Positions 51,878 to 61,184 are shown, numbered from the stretch's first letter. The stretch is 64,000 nucleotides of DNA from SELP01 sp035969385 (GCF_035969385.1 NZ_JAYKKJ010000004.1:124001-188000); one strand, 5' to 3'. Numbers and translations are program-made. Notes: a model not told the origin generated them from the letters alone.

Positions 51878-52879
51878 TCAGGCGTAAATGTCGGTCCAAA
51901 GCTCCGCCAGCGCGGGCTCGGGGCTTTCTTTCGAAAACTCTGCGGCCTCGTTGACGATCTCTTTGATCTCTTTGTCGATCTTCTTGAGGTCGTCTTCGCT
52001 CGCGTGCTTTCCGGTCAGAAGGATGCCGCGCACCTGTTCGATGGGGTCGCGTTCTTCGCGCATCTTCTGGACCTCTTCGCGGGTGCGGTATTTCGCCGGG
52101 TCGGACATCGAATGGCCGCGATAGCGATAGGTCTTCACCTCGAGGATGTAGGGGCCCTTGCCTGCGCGGCAGTGGGCGACGGCGCGTTCGCCGGCCTCTT
52201 TCACGGCCAGAACCGACATCCCGTCAACCTCTTCGCCCTCGATGCCATAGGCGGCACCGCGACCGAAAAGCGAGGTTGACTTGGTCGACCGCTTCACGCT
52301 GGTGCCCATGGCGTATTGGTTGTTCTCGATCACGAAGATGACCGGAAGATCCCACAGCTCGGCCATGTTGTAGGTCTCGTAGACCTGACCCTGGTTGGCC
52401 GCGCCATCACCGAAATAGGCGAAGGTGACGTTGTCGTTGCCTTTGTATTTGTCGCTAAAGGCAAGGCCCGCACCCAGCGGAACCTGCGCGCCGACGATCC
52501 CGTGGCCGCCGTAGAAATGCTTCTCTTTCGAGAACATGTGCATGGAGCCGCCCTTGCCCTTGGAATAGCCGCCTTCGCGGCCGGTCAGCTCGGCCATGAC
52601 GCCCTTGGGGTCCATGCCACAGGCCAGCATATGGCCGTGGTCGCGGTACGAGGTGATGCGCTTGTCGCCGTCCTTGGCAGTCGCTTCAAGGCCGACCACA
52701 ACGGCCTCTTGTCCGATATAAAGGTGGCAGAAGCCGCCGATCAGACCCATGCCATACAACTGGCCCGCTTTCTCCTCGAAGCGGCGGATCAGCAGCATTT
52801 CGCGGTAATAGTGAAGCAGTTCATCGGCCGATACGTTCGGCTTTGCGGCGGCGTCCGCCGTTTTCTTCTTCGCGACCAT
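51878..52879 (-). CDS. pdhA: Pyruvate dehydrogenase E1 alpha
   Basis: 333-residue ThDP-dependent subunit. ThDP motif GDGAANQGQVYETYNMAELW (GDG...N), HGIVGAQVPLGAG and YRYRGHSMSDPAKYRTREE (phosphorylation-loop-like). First gene of the operon; an AT-rich perfect palindrome lies 23 bp upstream of its start. Confidence 0.97.
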   Translation of the reverse strand: MVAKKKTADAAAKPNVSADELLHYYREMLLIRRFEEKAGQLYGMGLIGGFCHLYIGQEAVVVGLEATAKDGDKRITSYRDHGHMLACGMDPKGVMAELTGREGGYSKGKGGSMHMFSKEKHFYGGHGIVGAQVPLGAGLAFSDKYKGNDNVTFAYFGDGAANQGQVYETYNMAELWDLPVIFVIENNQYAMGTSVKRSTKSTSLFGRGAAYGIEGEEVDGMSVLAVKEAGERAVAHCRAGKGPYILEVKTYRYRGHSMSDPAKYRTREEVQKMREERDPIEQVRGILLTGKHASEDDLKKIDKEIKEIVNEAAEFSKESPEPALAELWTDIYA

Positions 52880-52901
52880 GAGTCCTCCGTCCTGGCTAGC
52901 G

Positions 52902-52925
52902 AGATAGTTTAGCTTTAAACTATCT
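52902..52925 (-). promoter_or_regulatory. Operator-like palindrome upstream of pdhA
   Basis: AGATAGTTTA-GCTT-TAAACTATCT, 10-bp perfect arms with a 4-base centre, AT-rich in a GC-rich gap. It is well placed (23-46 bp before the ATG) to act as a repressor site for pdhABC. I cannot name the regulator; the shape suits a MarR- or GntR-type dimer. Confidence 0.6.
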
Positions 52926-53042
52926 ATAAAGCATGACGTGACGAAAAGCGAGCGTCAATGAGAAAGCCCGGCGAATAGGTGCCTTGCGCGAGGCGCAAGG
53001 GTGGGCGCATCATCGCCAAAGGCTGCAATGAAGGAGGATCGA

Positions 53043-53420
53043 ATGAAGCAGGTGGACGGCGGATGCCTGTGTGGCGCGTTGCGTGTTGCCGCGCGCGGTG
53101 CGCCGCTGCGGGTCGGAATCTGCCATTGCCGCGACTGTCGCAAACATCATGGCGCCCCGTTCTATGCCGCCGCGATCTTTCCCAGTCTTGCGGTCACGAT
53201 TACCGGACCATCCAGCAGCTATGCCGGGCGGCATTTCTGCCCAACCTGCGGATCATCCGTCTTTGCGGTCTCGGGGGACGAGATCGAGGTGCATCTTGGC
53301 GCGTTGGATCACTCAAGCGTCTTCAAACCTGACTATGAATGCTGGGCGGATCGCCGCGAGGACTGGTTGCCACCTTTGGCTGGGGCAGGGCAGTTCGTAG
53401 GAAACCGGGACGACGGCTAG
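53043..53420 (+). CDS. GFA/CENP-V-like zinc protein
   Basis: 125-residue GFA-family protein (related to glutathione-dependent formaldehyde-activating enzyme). Zinc-binding cysteines: GGCLCGALR, CHCRDCRKHHGAPF and FCPTCGSSVF. Substrate unknown. AGGAGG precedes the ATG at 53043. It overlaps the convergent FtsB-like gene by 4 bp. Confidence 0.88.
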   Translation: MKQVDGGCLCGALRVAARGAPLRVGICHCRDCRKHHGAPFYAAAIFPSLAVTITGPSSSYAGRHFCPTCGSSVFAVSGDEIEVHLGALDHSSVFKPDYECWADRREDWLPPLAGAGQFVGNRDDG

Positions 53421-53716
53421 CGGATCACGATTTCATCGGCGCGGATCATGCCCAGAACGTCGCGGGCCTGTTCGTCCAGAAGATCAAGGTCCAGATATTG
53501 GTCCGACAGGCGGCGGGTCAGGTTTTCCATCCGCGCAACCTCGATCTCAAGCCGGTCCAGTTCCGCCTGAAGGGCGCGACCCTCGGCCTCGACCTCGGCC
53601 CGTTTGAAGACGCCATAATCCCCCTGCACCGCGGCAAAGGTGAAATAGACGCCCAGCATCAGGAGCGTGACAAAGTATAGAAGCGTGCCCAGGCTTGGGC
53701 GGCTGCGTCTGGTCAT
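53417..53716 (-). CDS. FtsB/DivIC-family septum protein
   Basis: 99-residue bitopic membrane protein. One N-terminal helix (LLYFVTLLMLGVYFTFAAV) and a coiled coil (EVEAEGRALQAELDRLEIEVARMENL), ending with LDLLDEQARDVLGMIRADEIV, which is typical of FtsB. A divisome scaffold with FtsL/FtsQ. Found near pdhA in many alphaproteobacteria. Confidence 0.88.
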   Translation of the reverse strand: MTRRSRPSLGTLLYFVTLLMLGVYFTFAAVQGDYGVFKRAEVEAEGRALQAELDRLEIEVARMENLTRRLSDQYLDLDLLDEQARDVLGMIRADEIVIR

Positions 53717-53816
53717 GGTCTGCCTCGGTCCCGCCTCGTTGATCGGGCGGTTTCAACCAGAATCGCATATTCGATTCGGTTTGTGAATCCCCCAAGTGGC
53801 GTCCAGACAAAAGAAA

Positions 53817-53843
53817 ACCCCGGCCGCACTGGGCGACCGGGGT
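53817..53843 (-). terminator. Intrinsic terminator of fda
   Basis: On the minus strand ACCCCGGTCGC / GCGGCCGGGGT stem, followed by TTTTCTTTT, 23 bp beyond the fda stop. Confidence 0.85.
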
Positions 53844-53865
53844 GGATTTCAAGCGGGGCAGGCGA

Positions 53866-54756
53866 TCAGCCCGCGATCGACGCCTCGTAGATCGACTGGA
53901 TCGCGTCGCCCAGTTTCGCGTCAAACTCGGCATCCGATTGTTGCGCCGACAGGCCCTCGGTCAGGGCTCGGCTGAAGCTGGCGATCATGCCGGTGTTCTG
54001 GGACAAAAGGGCATTCGCCTCGTCCCGGCTGTAGCCGCCGGACAGGGCCACGACCTTCAGCACCTTGGGGTGATCCACCAGCGGCTTGTAGAAATTCGCT
54101 TCGGTCGGCAGCGACAGTTTCAGCATGACTTGCTGACCTTCGGGCAGCGCATCCAGACAGCGCAGGATCTCGTCCCGCAGGATCGCCTCGGCCTCGGCCT
54201 TATCGGCGATGGTGATGGTCACCTCGGGTTCAAGGATCGGCATCAGCCCGTGGGCGGCGACCTGCGCGCCAATGGCGAACTGTTGGTCGACGATAGCGCG
54301 GATGCCTTCGGGGTTGGCGGCGTTGATGACCGACCGTTCCTTGGTGCCGAAGATGCCCTTGGCGGCGGCACGGGACAGAAGATCGTCCAGCCCCGGCATG
54401 TCCTTCATCAGCTGCACGCCGTTTGCTTCGGCCTCAAGCCCCTTGTCGATCTTGAGGAAGGGGACGACGCCCTTGTTCCACAGCGCCTGTGCCGAGGGCA
54501 CGCCGCCGATGTCGCGGTCCATGGTCATTTCGAACAGGATCGCGCCGACCACCCGGTCGCCGGTGAAGGCGGGGCTTTCGACGATCCGCGACCGCATGGC
54601 GTGGATCAGGTCGAACATCTCGGCCTCGGACCCATAGGCGTCTTCTTCGATTCCATACAGGCGCAGCGCCTTGGGGGTGGACCCGCCGGATTGGTCCAGC
54701 GCGGCGATAAAGCCCTGACCGTTGCGGATCGTTTCGGCCTGTTCGGTCTTCGACAT
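53866..54756 (-). CDS. fda: Fructose-bisphosphate aldolase, class I
   Basis: 296-residue class I aldolase. FIAALDQSGGSTPKAL start, KIDKGLEAE and VMLKLSLPTEANFY (region of the Schiff-base Lys) and LSGGYSRDEANALL phosphate loop. It cleaves fructose-1,6-bisphosphate or runs in gluconeogenesis. Downstream of pgk on the same strand with a 91-bp gap. Confidence 0.95.
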   Translation of the reverse strand: MSKTEQAETIRNGQGFIAALDQSGGSTPKALRLYGIEEDAYGSEAEMFDLIHAMRSRIVESPAFTGDRVVGAILFEMTMDRDIGGVPSAQALWNKGVVPFLKIDKGLEAEANGVQLMKDMPGLDDLLSRAAAKGIFGTKERSVINAANPEGIRAIVDQQFAIGAQVAAHGLMPILEPEVTITIADKAEAEAILRDEILRCLDALPEGQQVMLKLSLPTEANFYKPLVDHPKVLKVVALSGGYSRDEANALLSQNTGMIASFSRALTEGLSAQQSDAEFDAKLGDAIQSIYEASIAG

Positions 54757-54847
54757 GAGGTGTTTCCCTGACAGCAGATGGTTGACGGTGTTCTAGGACA
54801 CGGGGGCAGGGGGCGCAATCGCGGTAGCGCTCACGCCCGCTGCGACA

Positions 54848-56023
54848 CTATCCCAGCGCGGCGACGCCCGGCAGGGTCTTGCCCTCCATCCATTCAAGGA
54901 AGGCGCCCCCGGCGGTGGAGATATAGGTGAAATCCCCGGCCACCCCGGCCTGATTCAGCGCGGCGACGGTATCGCCGCCCCCGGCGACCGAGGTCAGGCT
55001 GCCCGCTTTGGTCAACGCGGCGGCGGCGCGGGCGGCGGCATTGGTGGCCGCATCGAAGGGCTCGATCTCGAAGGCGCCAAGCGGCCCGTTCCAGATCAGG
55101 GTCTTGGCGGCTTTCAGCACCTCCTCGATATAGGCGACGGTCGCGGGACCGGCATCAAGGATCATGGCATCGGCCGGGCAGGCATCGGGGGACAGGGTTT
55201 CGCTGTCTGCGTCGGCCTTGAATTCGCGGGCGACCACGATGTCTCGGGGCAGGATGATCTCACAGCCTGCGGCCTCGGCTTTGGACAGGATCTCGCGGGC
55301 GGTGTCGGCCAGATCGTGTTCGCACAGCGATTTGCCCACATCCACGCCTTGCGCCGCGAGGAAGGTGTTGGCCATGCCGCCGCCGATCACAAGGTGATCC
55401 ACCTTGCCGACAAGGTTGCCCAGAAGGTCCAGTTTGGTCGAAACCTTGGCCCCGCCCACCACGGCCACCACGGGCCGGACCGGGTTGCCAAGGGCCGCGT
55501 CCAGCGCCGACAGTTCTTCGGCCATCAGGCGCCCGACGCAGGAGGGCAGCAGATGCGCCACCCCTTCGGTCGAGGCATGGGCCCGGTGCGCGGCGGAAAA
55601 CGCGTCGTTGCAATAGACATCCCCGAGGCTGGCAAGGAAATTTGCCATCATCGGATCGTTCTTTTCTTCCATTTCGGTGAAACGGGTGTTCTCGATCAGG
55701 ACAACCGTCTCCATCGGCAGGGCGTCGATCTGATCGCGCGACGGTTTCTCGATGAAGGTGACGGGGCGGCCAAGTGCCTCTTCCAGCGCGGGCAGGGTCA
55801 CGCGCAGGCTCATTTCCGGGACGTATTTGCCCTTGGGCCGGCCGAAGTGGGCCAGAAGGATCGGGGTGCCGCCCTTGGCCAGAATGTCCTGAACGGTGGG
55901 GACGATCCGAGTGATGCGGGTGGCGTCGGTGACGCGCCCGTCTTCGACCGGCACGTTGATATCGACACGGGTCAGCACCCGCTTGCCGCTCAGGTCCATG
56001 TCGTCAAGGGTTTTCCAGGCCAT
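54848..56023 (-). CDS. pgk: Phosphoglycerate kinase
   Basis: 391-residue glycolytic kinase. RVDINVPVEDGRVTDATRI, LAHFGRPKGKYVPEMSL, ENTRFTEMEEKN, VVAVVGGAKVSTKLDLL, LIWNGPLGAFE and GGGDTVAAL, all in normal order. The ATG at 56023 has a GGAGG site; a longer frame is rejected. Confidence 0.97.
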   Translation of the reverse strand: MAWKTLDDMDLSGKRVLTRVDINVPVEDGRVTDATRITRIVPTVQDILAKGGTPILLAHFGRPKGKYVPEMSLRVTLPALEEALGRPVTFIEKPSRDQIDALPMETVVLIENTRFTEMEEKNDPMMANFLASLGDVYCNDAFSAAHRAHASTEGVAHLLPSCVGRLMAEELSALDAALGNPVRPVVAVVGGAKVSTKLDLLGNLVGKVDHLVIGGGMANTFLAAQGVDVGKSLCEHDLADTAREILSKAEAAGCEIILPRDIVVAREFKADADSETLSPDACPADAMILDAGPATVAYIEEVLKAAKTLIWNGPLGAFEIEPFDAATNAAARAAAALTKAGSLTSVAGGGDTVAALNQAGVAGDFTYISTAGGAFLEWMEGKTLPGVAALG

Positions 56024-56095
56024 GATCGCCTCCGCTAGAAATGGTTGGCCATTCACCTACGCGCTGGGGGCGAAAGGTCAAGCATTCTGGCGGGG

Positions 56096-56755
56096 CTACT
56101 GCCCCAGCACCTCGGGCAGAAGCCGCGCCGCCTCGGCCCGGATATCGGCCAGACCGCTGCGGTCCTCGCCGGGGTAGAACCGGGCACGGGTGGCGGTGGG
56201 CATGGGTGCGGGCGACAGGATCGCAACCTGCGGGCCGGTCTTGACCGTTTCCGCCTGCCAACTGCGGGCCAGCGCGATCTGCGCGGCCTTGGTGGCGCCG
56301 TAGTGGCCAAAGAATTTCTCGCCCCCGCGCGGGTCGTCGAAGAACACCGCGCGCCCTTCGGTCCCCAAGAGCGGGGCAATATAGCCCATCAGCCGGGCGG
56401 TCGCCTCGATATTGGTGGCGATGGATTTGGTCAGGTCTTTCGGCGCCAACTGGCCGGCCGGGGCCAAAGGCCCGGCGTGGACGGCGGCATGGACCCACAG
56501 GTCCAGCTTGCCCCAGCGATCAAAGATCGACCGGCACAGTTGCTGCATTGCCGCCTCGACGGTGATGTCCATCGGTGCAAGAGTCGCCTGACCGCCGGCC
56601 GCCTTGATCCGGTCGTCCAGTTCCTCCAGCGCGCCAACGGTCTTGGCCACGGCCACGACATGATGGGTGGGGGCCAAGGCTTCGGCAATCGCGGCGCCAA
56701 GACCGCGGGAAGCTCCGGTGACAAGGGCGACGGGGCGTTCGGAATGATCAGTCAT
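56096..56755 (-). CDS. Short-chain dehydrogenase/reductase
   Basis: 219-residue SDR. Cofactor loop TGASRGLGAAIAEAL, WVHAAVHAG in place of the usual NNAG, YGATK (Tyr/Lys pair). Substrate unknown. The start is ATG 56755 (MTDHSERPV); a GTG two codons earlier is an alternative. Minus strand between pgk and a DUF1801 gene. Confidence 0.85.
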   Translation of the reverse strand: MTDHSERPVALVTGASRGLGAAIAEALAPTHHVVAVAKTVGALEELDDRIKAAGGQATLAPMDITVEAAMQQLCRSIFDRWGKLDLWVHAAVHAGPLAPAGQLAPKDLTKSIATNIEATARLMGYIAPLLGTEGRAVFFDDPRGGEKFFGHYGATKAAQIALARSWQAETVKTGPQVAILSPAPMPTATRARFYPGEDRSGLADIRAEAARLLPEVLGQ

Positions 56756-56782
56756 GGGCACGCTTTGGCACGGGCCGCGCGT

Positions 56783-57166
56783 CTAGGCAAGGGGCGGCGG
56801 CAGGTCGACGCCTGCCTCGGCACAGCGGGCGGCAATCATCCGGTGCAATAGGTCGTCGGGCAGCGGGGATTGGGCCGTGAAGTGAACCGCAGACTTCGTG
56901 TGGGTCAGGCCTAGTGCGGAAAGGTCCGTGGCAAAGGCCGGGACGATCCCACCGGAATGGGGATAGAACGAACCATGGGCCTTCCACGCGGCAAACCCGG
57001 CAACGACCTTGCCCCCGACCCGGTAGGCGGGCATCCCATAGGAAATGCAGGGGTGTGCACCCGGCAGCATCGCCTCGATCCGGCGGCGGAACCCGTCCAG
57101 CAGGGTCCGCGCGTCGGGGGCAATCCCGGACAGGTAGTCGTCAATCGTTGCCGGTTTTTCTGTCAT
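56783..57166 (-). CDS. DUF1801 domain protein
   Basis: 127-residue YdhG/DUF1801-like protein: TIDDYLSGIAPDARTLLDGFR, HPCISYGMPAYRVGGKVVAGFAAWK, GSFYPHSGG and KSAVHFTAQSPLPDDLLHRM. Ends 28 bp before the SDR start, so may be co-transcribed. Function not established for the family. Confidence 0.85.
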   Translation of the reverse strand: MTEKPATIDDYLSGIAPDARTLLDGFRRRIEAMLPGAHPCISYGMPAYRVGGKVVAGFAAWKAHGSFYPHSGGIVPAFATDLSALGLTHTKSAVHFTAQSPLPDDLLHRMIAARCAEAGVDLPPPLA

Positions 57167-57183
57167 GCAACAGCGATACCGCG

Positions 57184-57456
57184 TCAGGCAGCGGCGGGCA
57201 ATTCCAGCCGTTCGTCCCGGCCCCAGGCCCGCAGGACGACATAGTTCTCGCCGATCGCCATCAGGTCGCCAAGCGCGGTGCGTTCGCCCGGCATCGCCAC
57301 AACGATCCGCCCCGCGCGGCTGCGCAGAAAGGCGCGGGGGCCGGCATCATCGACGCTGATTCCGATCAGCGCGGTCTCATTCAGGGGCAGGGCCTGCGGC
57401 GCGGTCGCGGCGGCCTCGGTCTGCGGTGTGGTTGTCTGAACCTCGGATGAGGACAT
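57184..57456 (-). CDS. Small hypothetical protein
   Basis: 90-residue protein with a Thr/Ala-rich start and a beta-rich core (TALIGISVDDAGPRAFLRSRAG, RIVVAMPGERTALGDLMAIGENYVVL). The core resembles small PilP- or GspC-like domains in pattern only. AAAGG precedes the ATG at 57456. The 215-bp gap to ppiB holds the promoters of both genes; nothing else seen. Confidence 0.6.
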   Translation of the reverse strand: MSSSEVQTTTPQTEAAATAPQALPLNETALIGISVDDAGPRAFLRSRAGRIVVAMPGERTALGDLMAIGENYVVLRAWGRDERLELPAAA

Positions 57457-57671
57457 GTCGGTGCCTTTATATCTGTTGCCCCGATAATGGGGGGAAGGCG
57501 CGCCCATGACAGAGCCATGGATGAAAGAAAAGTGCTGGCACCGGCGGAATGCTGCGCTGCGGCGGAAACCTGCCATCGGGATGGGCGGGGCACAGCCCAC
57601 GCATTCCCTTGGCAAGGCCCGTCGCGCCGAATATGTCAGTGCCAACGCATTTCAAACCAAAGGAGAGGCCC

Positions 57672-58178
57672 GTGGCCGAGATCAAGGACCCCGAAAACAC
57701 CATCATCGTTGAACTGAAGGGTGGCCCCGTCACCATCGAGCTTCTGCCCGATGTCGCCCCGCAGCACTGCGCCCGGATCAAGGAACTGGCCCGCGCGGGC
57801 GCCTATGACAACGTCTGCTTTCACCGGGTGATCGACGGGTTCATGGCCCAGACCGGCGACGTGGCCCACGGCAATATGGAAAAGGATTTCAACCTTGGCC
57901 GCGCCGGGACCGGCGGGTCGGATCTGCCCGATGTTCCGGCCGAGTTTTCCAAGCTGCCGCATGATCGTGGCACCCTTGGCGCGGCCCGGTCGATGAACCC
58001 GAATTCCGCCAATTCGCAGTTCTTCATCAACTTCAAGGACAACCATTTCCTGAACGGCCAATACACCGTCTATGGTCGCGTGATCTCGGGGATGGAGCAT
58101 GTGGATGCGATCCAGCGCGGCGAACCGCCGATGAACCCCGACCGGATGATCAGCATGAAGGTCGCCGCAGATGTATAA
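57672..58178 (+). CDS. Cyclophilin-type peptidyl-prolyl isomerase (cytosolic)
   Basis: 168-residue cyclophilin, PpiB-like. FHRVIDGFMAQTGD, SANSQFFINFKDNHFLNGQYTVYG are the core motifs. No signal peptide. Start GTG at 57672 with an AAAGGAGAG site; the open frame further upstream is not conserved. Overlaps the next cyclophilin by 8 bp. Confidence 0.95.
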   Translation: MAEIKDPENTIIVELKGGPVTIELLPDVAPQHCARIKELARAGAYDNVCFHRVIDGFMAQTGDVAHGNMEKDFNLGRAGTGGSDLPDVPAEFSKLPHDRGTLGAARSMNPNSANSQFFINFKDNHFLNGQYTVYGRVISGMEHVDAIQRGEPPMNPDRMISMKVAADV

Positions 58179-58725
58179 GCTGGCCGCGATCCTGACCCTT
58201 GCCGCCAGTCCGGCGCTGGCCAGCGGTCTGGACATCACCATCGAAGGCGAAGCGAATGGCACCATCCATATCGACCTGTTCGAAGACCTTGCGCCGCAGC
58301 ATGTGGAACAGATCACCGCGCTGGCCGCGGAAGGCGCCTATGACGGAGTTGTATTTCACCGGGTGATCGACGGGTTCATGGCCCAGACCGGCGATGTGCA
58401 GTTCGGTGATTCCACCGCCGAAGGGTTCGATATGCGCCGCGCGGGGATGGGGGGCTCTGACCGGGGCAACCTGCCAGCGGAATTCTCGGACCGGTCCTAT
58501 GAGCGCGGGATTGTCGGCATGGCCCGGGCGCAGGACCCCAACAGCGCCAATTCGCAGTTCTTCATCATGTTCGAACCGGGCTACTTCCTGAACGGTCAAT
58601 ACACCGTCATCGGTGAAGTGACCGAAGGGATGGAGATCGTCGATACGATCAAGCGGGGCCTTGGCCCGAACGGCGCCGTGATCGGTGAACCGGACCGGAT
58701 GACGACCGTCACCGTGACCGACTGA
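58171..58725 (+). CDS. Cyclophilin-type peptidyl-prolyl isomerase (periplasmic)
   Basis: 184-residue cyclophilin with a signal peptide (MYKLAAILTLAASPALASG). The core FHRVIDGFMAQTGDVQFG and NSANSQFFIMFEPGYFLNGQYTVIG are close to the upstream gene's. The pair looks like a tandem duplication sorted to two compartments. A hairpin follows (GGCCGCCCGG / CCGGGCGGTC, 58733-58760). Confidence 0.95.
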   Translation: MYKLAAILTLAASPALASGLDITIEGEANGTIHIDLFEDLAPQHVEQITALAAEGAYDGVVFHRVIDGFMAQTGDVQFGDSTAEGFDMRRAGMGGSDRGNLPAEFSDRSYERGIVGMARAQDPNSANSQFFIMFEPGYFLNGQYTVIGEVTEGMEIVDTIKRGLGPNGAVIGEPDRMTTVTVTD

Positions 58726-58732
58726 TCCTTTG

Positions 58733-58760
58733 GGCCGCCCGGGGTGCGCTCCGGGCGGTC
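58733..58760 (+). terminator. Hairpin after the cyclophilin pair
   Basis: GGCCGCCCGG / CCGGGCGGTC stem with an 8-base loop, 8 bp after the stop. A second dyad (CTCACCC / GGGTGAG) follows. No T-run, so termination is likely but not certain. Confidence 0.55.
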
Positions 58761-58840
58761 TCACCCCTGATCACCCTTGGGTGAGGGGGGATAGGCAGGG
58801 CAGGCCCGGCCAAGGCATGATCCCGGAAACGGAGATGCCG

Positions 58841-59809
58841 ATGCGACTGCCCCTTCTGACCCTTGTCCTGACATTCGCCGCAGGTCTGACCACGGCCGAG
58901 CCGCAGTTCTGGCGTCACGAATGGCCGAACACAGATTTTACCACCACCACGGTCGAAAGCTGGACCGAGGTCCTGTCGGGTGGTCCGCCGAAGGATGGCA
59001 TCCCGGCGATTGATGACCCGTCGTTCCATCCCGTGGCAGAGGAGACCGTCCTAGCCCCGCGCGAACCGGTGATCGCCGTTGAATTGCCCGGCGAGGTGCC
59101 CCGCGCCTATCCGATCCGCTACCTGATGTGGCATGAGATCGTGAATGACCGGATTGGCGACACCCCCGTGGCCATCACTTTCTGCCCGCTGTGCAATTCC
59201 GGGCTGACCTTTGATCGGCGGGTTGGCGGTCAGGAACTGTCCTTTGGCGTTTCCGGCAAGCTGCGCAATTCGGATATGATCATGTATGACCGCCAAACCG
59301 AAAGCTGGTGGCAGCAGGCGGTGGGCCGGGGCATCGTGGGTGAGATGACAGGGGCAGAGCTGCAAAGCCTGCCCAGTTGGATGGAAGCGTGGGAGGTCTT
59401 TGCTGCCCGCAACCCCGACGCGCTGGTCATGTCCCAACCAGAGGGGTTCCGGCGCAACTACGGGGAAAATCCCTATGTGCGCTACGACAGTTCGTTCCGC
59501 CCCTTCCTGTTCAATGGCGAGATGCCGCCGCATGACATCCCGCCACTGGTGCGCGTGGTGCGGGTGGGGGATGCCGCATGGCCCCTTTCCCGGTTAGCCG
59601 TAGAGGGGACGATCACCGAACGGGGCGTAACCCTGACATGGGTTGCCGGGCAGGCATCAGCCCTTGATGCGCGGGACATCGGCGGCAGCCGCGACGTTGG
59701 CAATGTCAGGGTTCGGAACGGGGCAGGGGAAGACGTGGTGCATGACGTGATGTTCGCCTTTGCTTTCCATGCCTTCTGGCCCGAGGGGGTATGGATGCTG
59801 GGGCAGTAG
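58841..59809 (+). CDS. Exported DUF3179 protein
   Basis: 322-residue protein with a signal peptide (RLPLLTLVLTFAAGLTTA). DUF3179 core: RAYPIRYLMWHEIVND, VAITFCPLCNSGLTFDR (CPLCNS motif) and SDMIMYDRQTESWWQQ. Function unknown. The ATG at 58841 has GGAG six bases upstream; ATG 58835 overlaps that site. Confidence 0.88.
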   Translation: MRLPLLTLVLTFAAGLTTAEPQFWRHEWPNTDFTTTTVESWTEVLSGGPPKDGIPAIDDPSFHPVAEETVLAPREPVIAVELPGEVPRAYPIRYLMWHEIVNDRIGDTPVAITFCPLCNSGLTFDRRVGGQELSFGVSGKLRNSDMIMYDRQTESWWQQAVGRGIVGEMTGAELQSLPSWMEAWEVFAARNPDALVMSQPEGFRRNYGENPYVRYDSSFRPFLFNGEMPPHDIPPLVRVVRVGDAAWPLSRLAVEGTITERGVTLTWVAGQASALDARDIGGSRDVGNVRVRNGAGEDVVHDVMFAFAFHAFWPEGVWMLGQ

Positions 59810-59863
59810 TGCTGCCGCTGCGCGGGCGTTGACTTTGCCCTGCGCCGGCCCTTTTGTGGCCGC

Positions 59864-60772
59864 ATGGAACGCAAACCCGGTATCGACACATTCGGCGCGG
59901 TTGCCCTGACGGGCTTTGCGCTGCTTCTTGCCTTCAATCAGGTGGTGATCAAGGTCACCAACGGCGGGCTTCAACCGGTGTTCTTTGCAGGGTTGCGGTC
60001 GCTTGGGGCGGTGCTGTGCGTGTGGCTTTGGCTGCGCTACCGGAAGATCCCGCTGCATTTCCCGCCCGGCGCGCTGGCCGCAGGGTTGCTGACGGGGGTG
60101 CTGTTCGCCGGGGAATTTCTGTGCCTTTTCGTGGCGCTGGATCTGACCACCGTGGCGCGGTCGGGGATCATTTTCTATTCCATGCCGCTGTGGATGGCGG
60201 TCATTGCCCATTTCGCCACGCCCGATGACCGGGTCAGCCCGATCAAGCTCCTCGGGCTTGCGCTGGCGCTGGGCGGGGTGGCGCTGGCCTTTGCGGATCG
60301 GCAGGGCGGGCAGGCGTCGATCTGGGGGGACCTTGCGGCGCTGGGCGCGGCGATCGGTTGGGCCGCGACGGCGATGATGGCCAAGGCCTCGCCGCTCCGA
60401 CAGGCCCGGCCCGAGGTGCAACTTTGGATCCAGGTCGCCGTTTCGGGGCCGATCCTTATGCTGGTGGCGCCGCTGTTCGGGGATCTAGTGCGGGATTTGC
60501 AGCCGATCCACATCTGGGGGCTGGCGTTCCAGATCGTCGTCGTGGTCAGCGCCGGGTTCATCTTCTGGCTTTGGCTCTTGTCGATCTACCCGGCCTCTGG
60601 CGTTGCATCGTTCAGTTTCCTGTCGCCGGTGTTCAGCGTGTTTCTGGGGTGGTGGCTGCTGGGCGAAACGATCACGCCCGGCATCTGGGGGGCCTTGATA
60701 CTGGTGGCGGCGGGGATTGTTCTGATCAACCGGCCGCCCCGCCGGGTCAAAGCACCCGCGCCAACTGCATAA
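59864..60772 (+). CDS. EamA-family (DMT) transporter
   Basis: 302-residue inner-membrane protein with about ten helices in two EamA repeats (first near 10-140, second near 153-290). Exporters of amino acids or metabolites are typical. Substrate unknown. The 3' end overlaps the convergent GNAT gene by 26 bp. Confidence 0.9.
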   Translation: MERKPGIDTFGAVALTGFALLLAFNQVVIKVTNGGLQPVFFAGLRSLGAVLCVWLWLRYRKIPLHFPPGALAAGLLTGVLFAGEFLCLFVALDLTTVARSGIIFYSMPLWMAVIAHFATPDDRVSPIKLLGLALALGGVALAFADRQGGQASIWGDLAALGAAIGWAATAMMAKASPLRQARPEVQLWIQVAVSGPILMLVAPLFGDLVRDLQPIHIWGLAFQIVVVVSAGFIFWLWLLSIYPASGVASFSFLSPVFSVFLGWWLLGETITPGIWGALILVAAGIVLINRPPRRVKAPAPTA

Positions 60773-61184
60773 CACCCGTCAATGGGGCAAAACCGGTGCG
60801 GGCGAATAACCCGCCGGTCCGGTCGGCCTGCAGCGTGATGATCCGAACCCCGGCGTCACGTAGTTCGGGGGCCAACGCGTTCAGCACCTCGGTCGCGATG
60901 CCATGCCCCCGGATCGAGGGGCGAACCCAGATTTCGTTGACGCAGGCGGACAGGCCGCCCATTTCGGTCGACCAGCCAAAGGTGATGATCACATAGCCCG
61001 ACGGCGCGCGGGACGGGCCAAACACATAGGCCGCCCCAAAGGGCGATCTATCCAGCAAGGGACGGATGCCCGCCGCGCGGCCTTCCGGGTCCGACGCGAT
61101 CCCGGCCTCGCCATGGCAGCGTTCCACCAGCGCGAGCAGGCGGTCGGCATCGTCGGGGTCGCAAAGGTGGATGGCGGTCGTCAC
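60747..61184 (-). CDS. GNAT-family N-acetyltransferase
   Basis: 145-residue acetyltransferase. Acetyl-CoA loop WVRPSIRGHGIATEVLNAL (R/Q-x-x-G-x-G/A), C-terminal LARTGF-like FARTGFAPL. Start GTG overlapping the nucleoside hydrolase stop (GTGA), so the two form an operon. Acceptor unknown. Confidence 0.85.
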   Translation of the reverse strand: MTTAIHLCDPDDADRLLALVERCHGEAGIASDPEGRAAGIRPLLDRSPFGAAYVFGPSRAPSGYVIITFGWSTEMGGLSACVNEIWVRPSIRGHGIATEVLNALAPELRDAGVRIITLQADRTGGLFARTGFAPLTGVMQLARVL

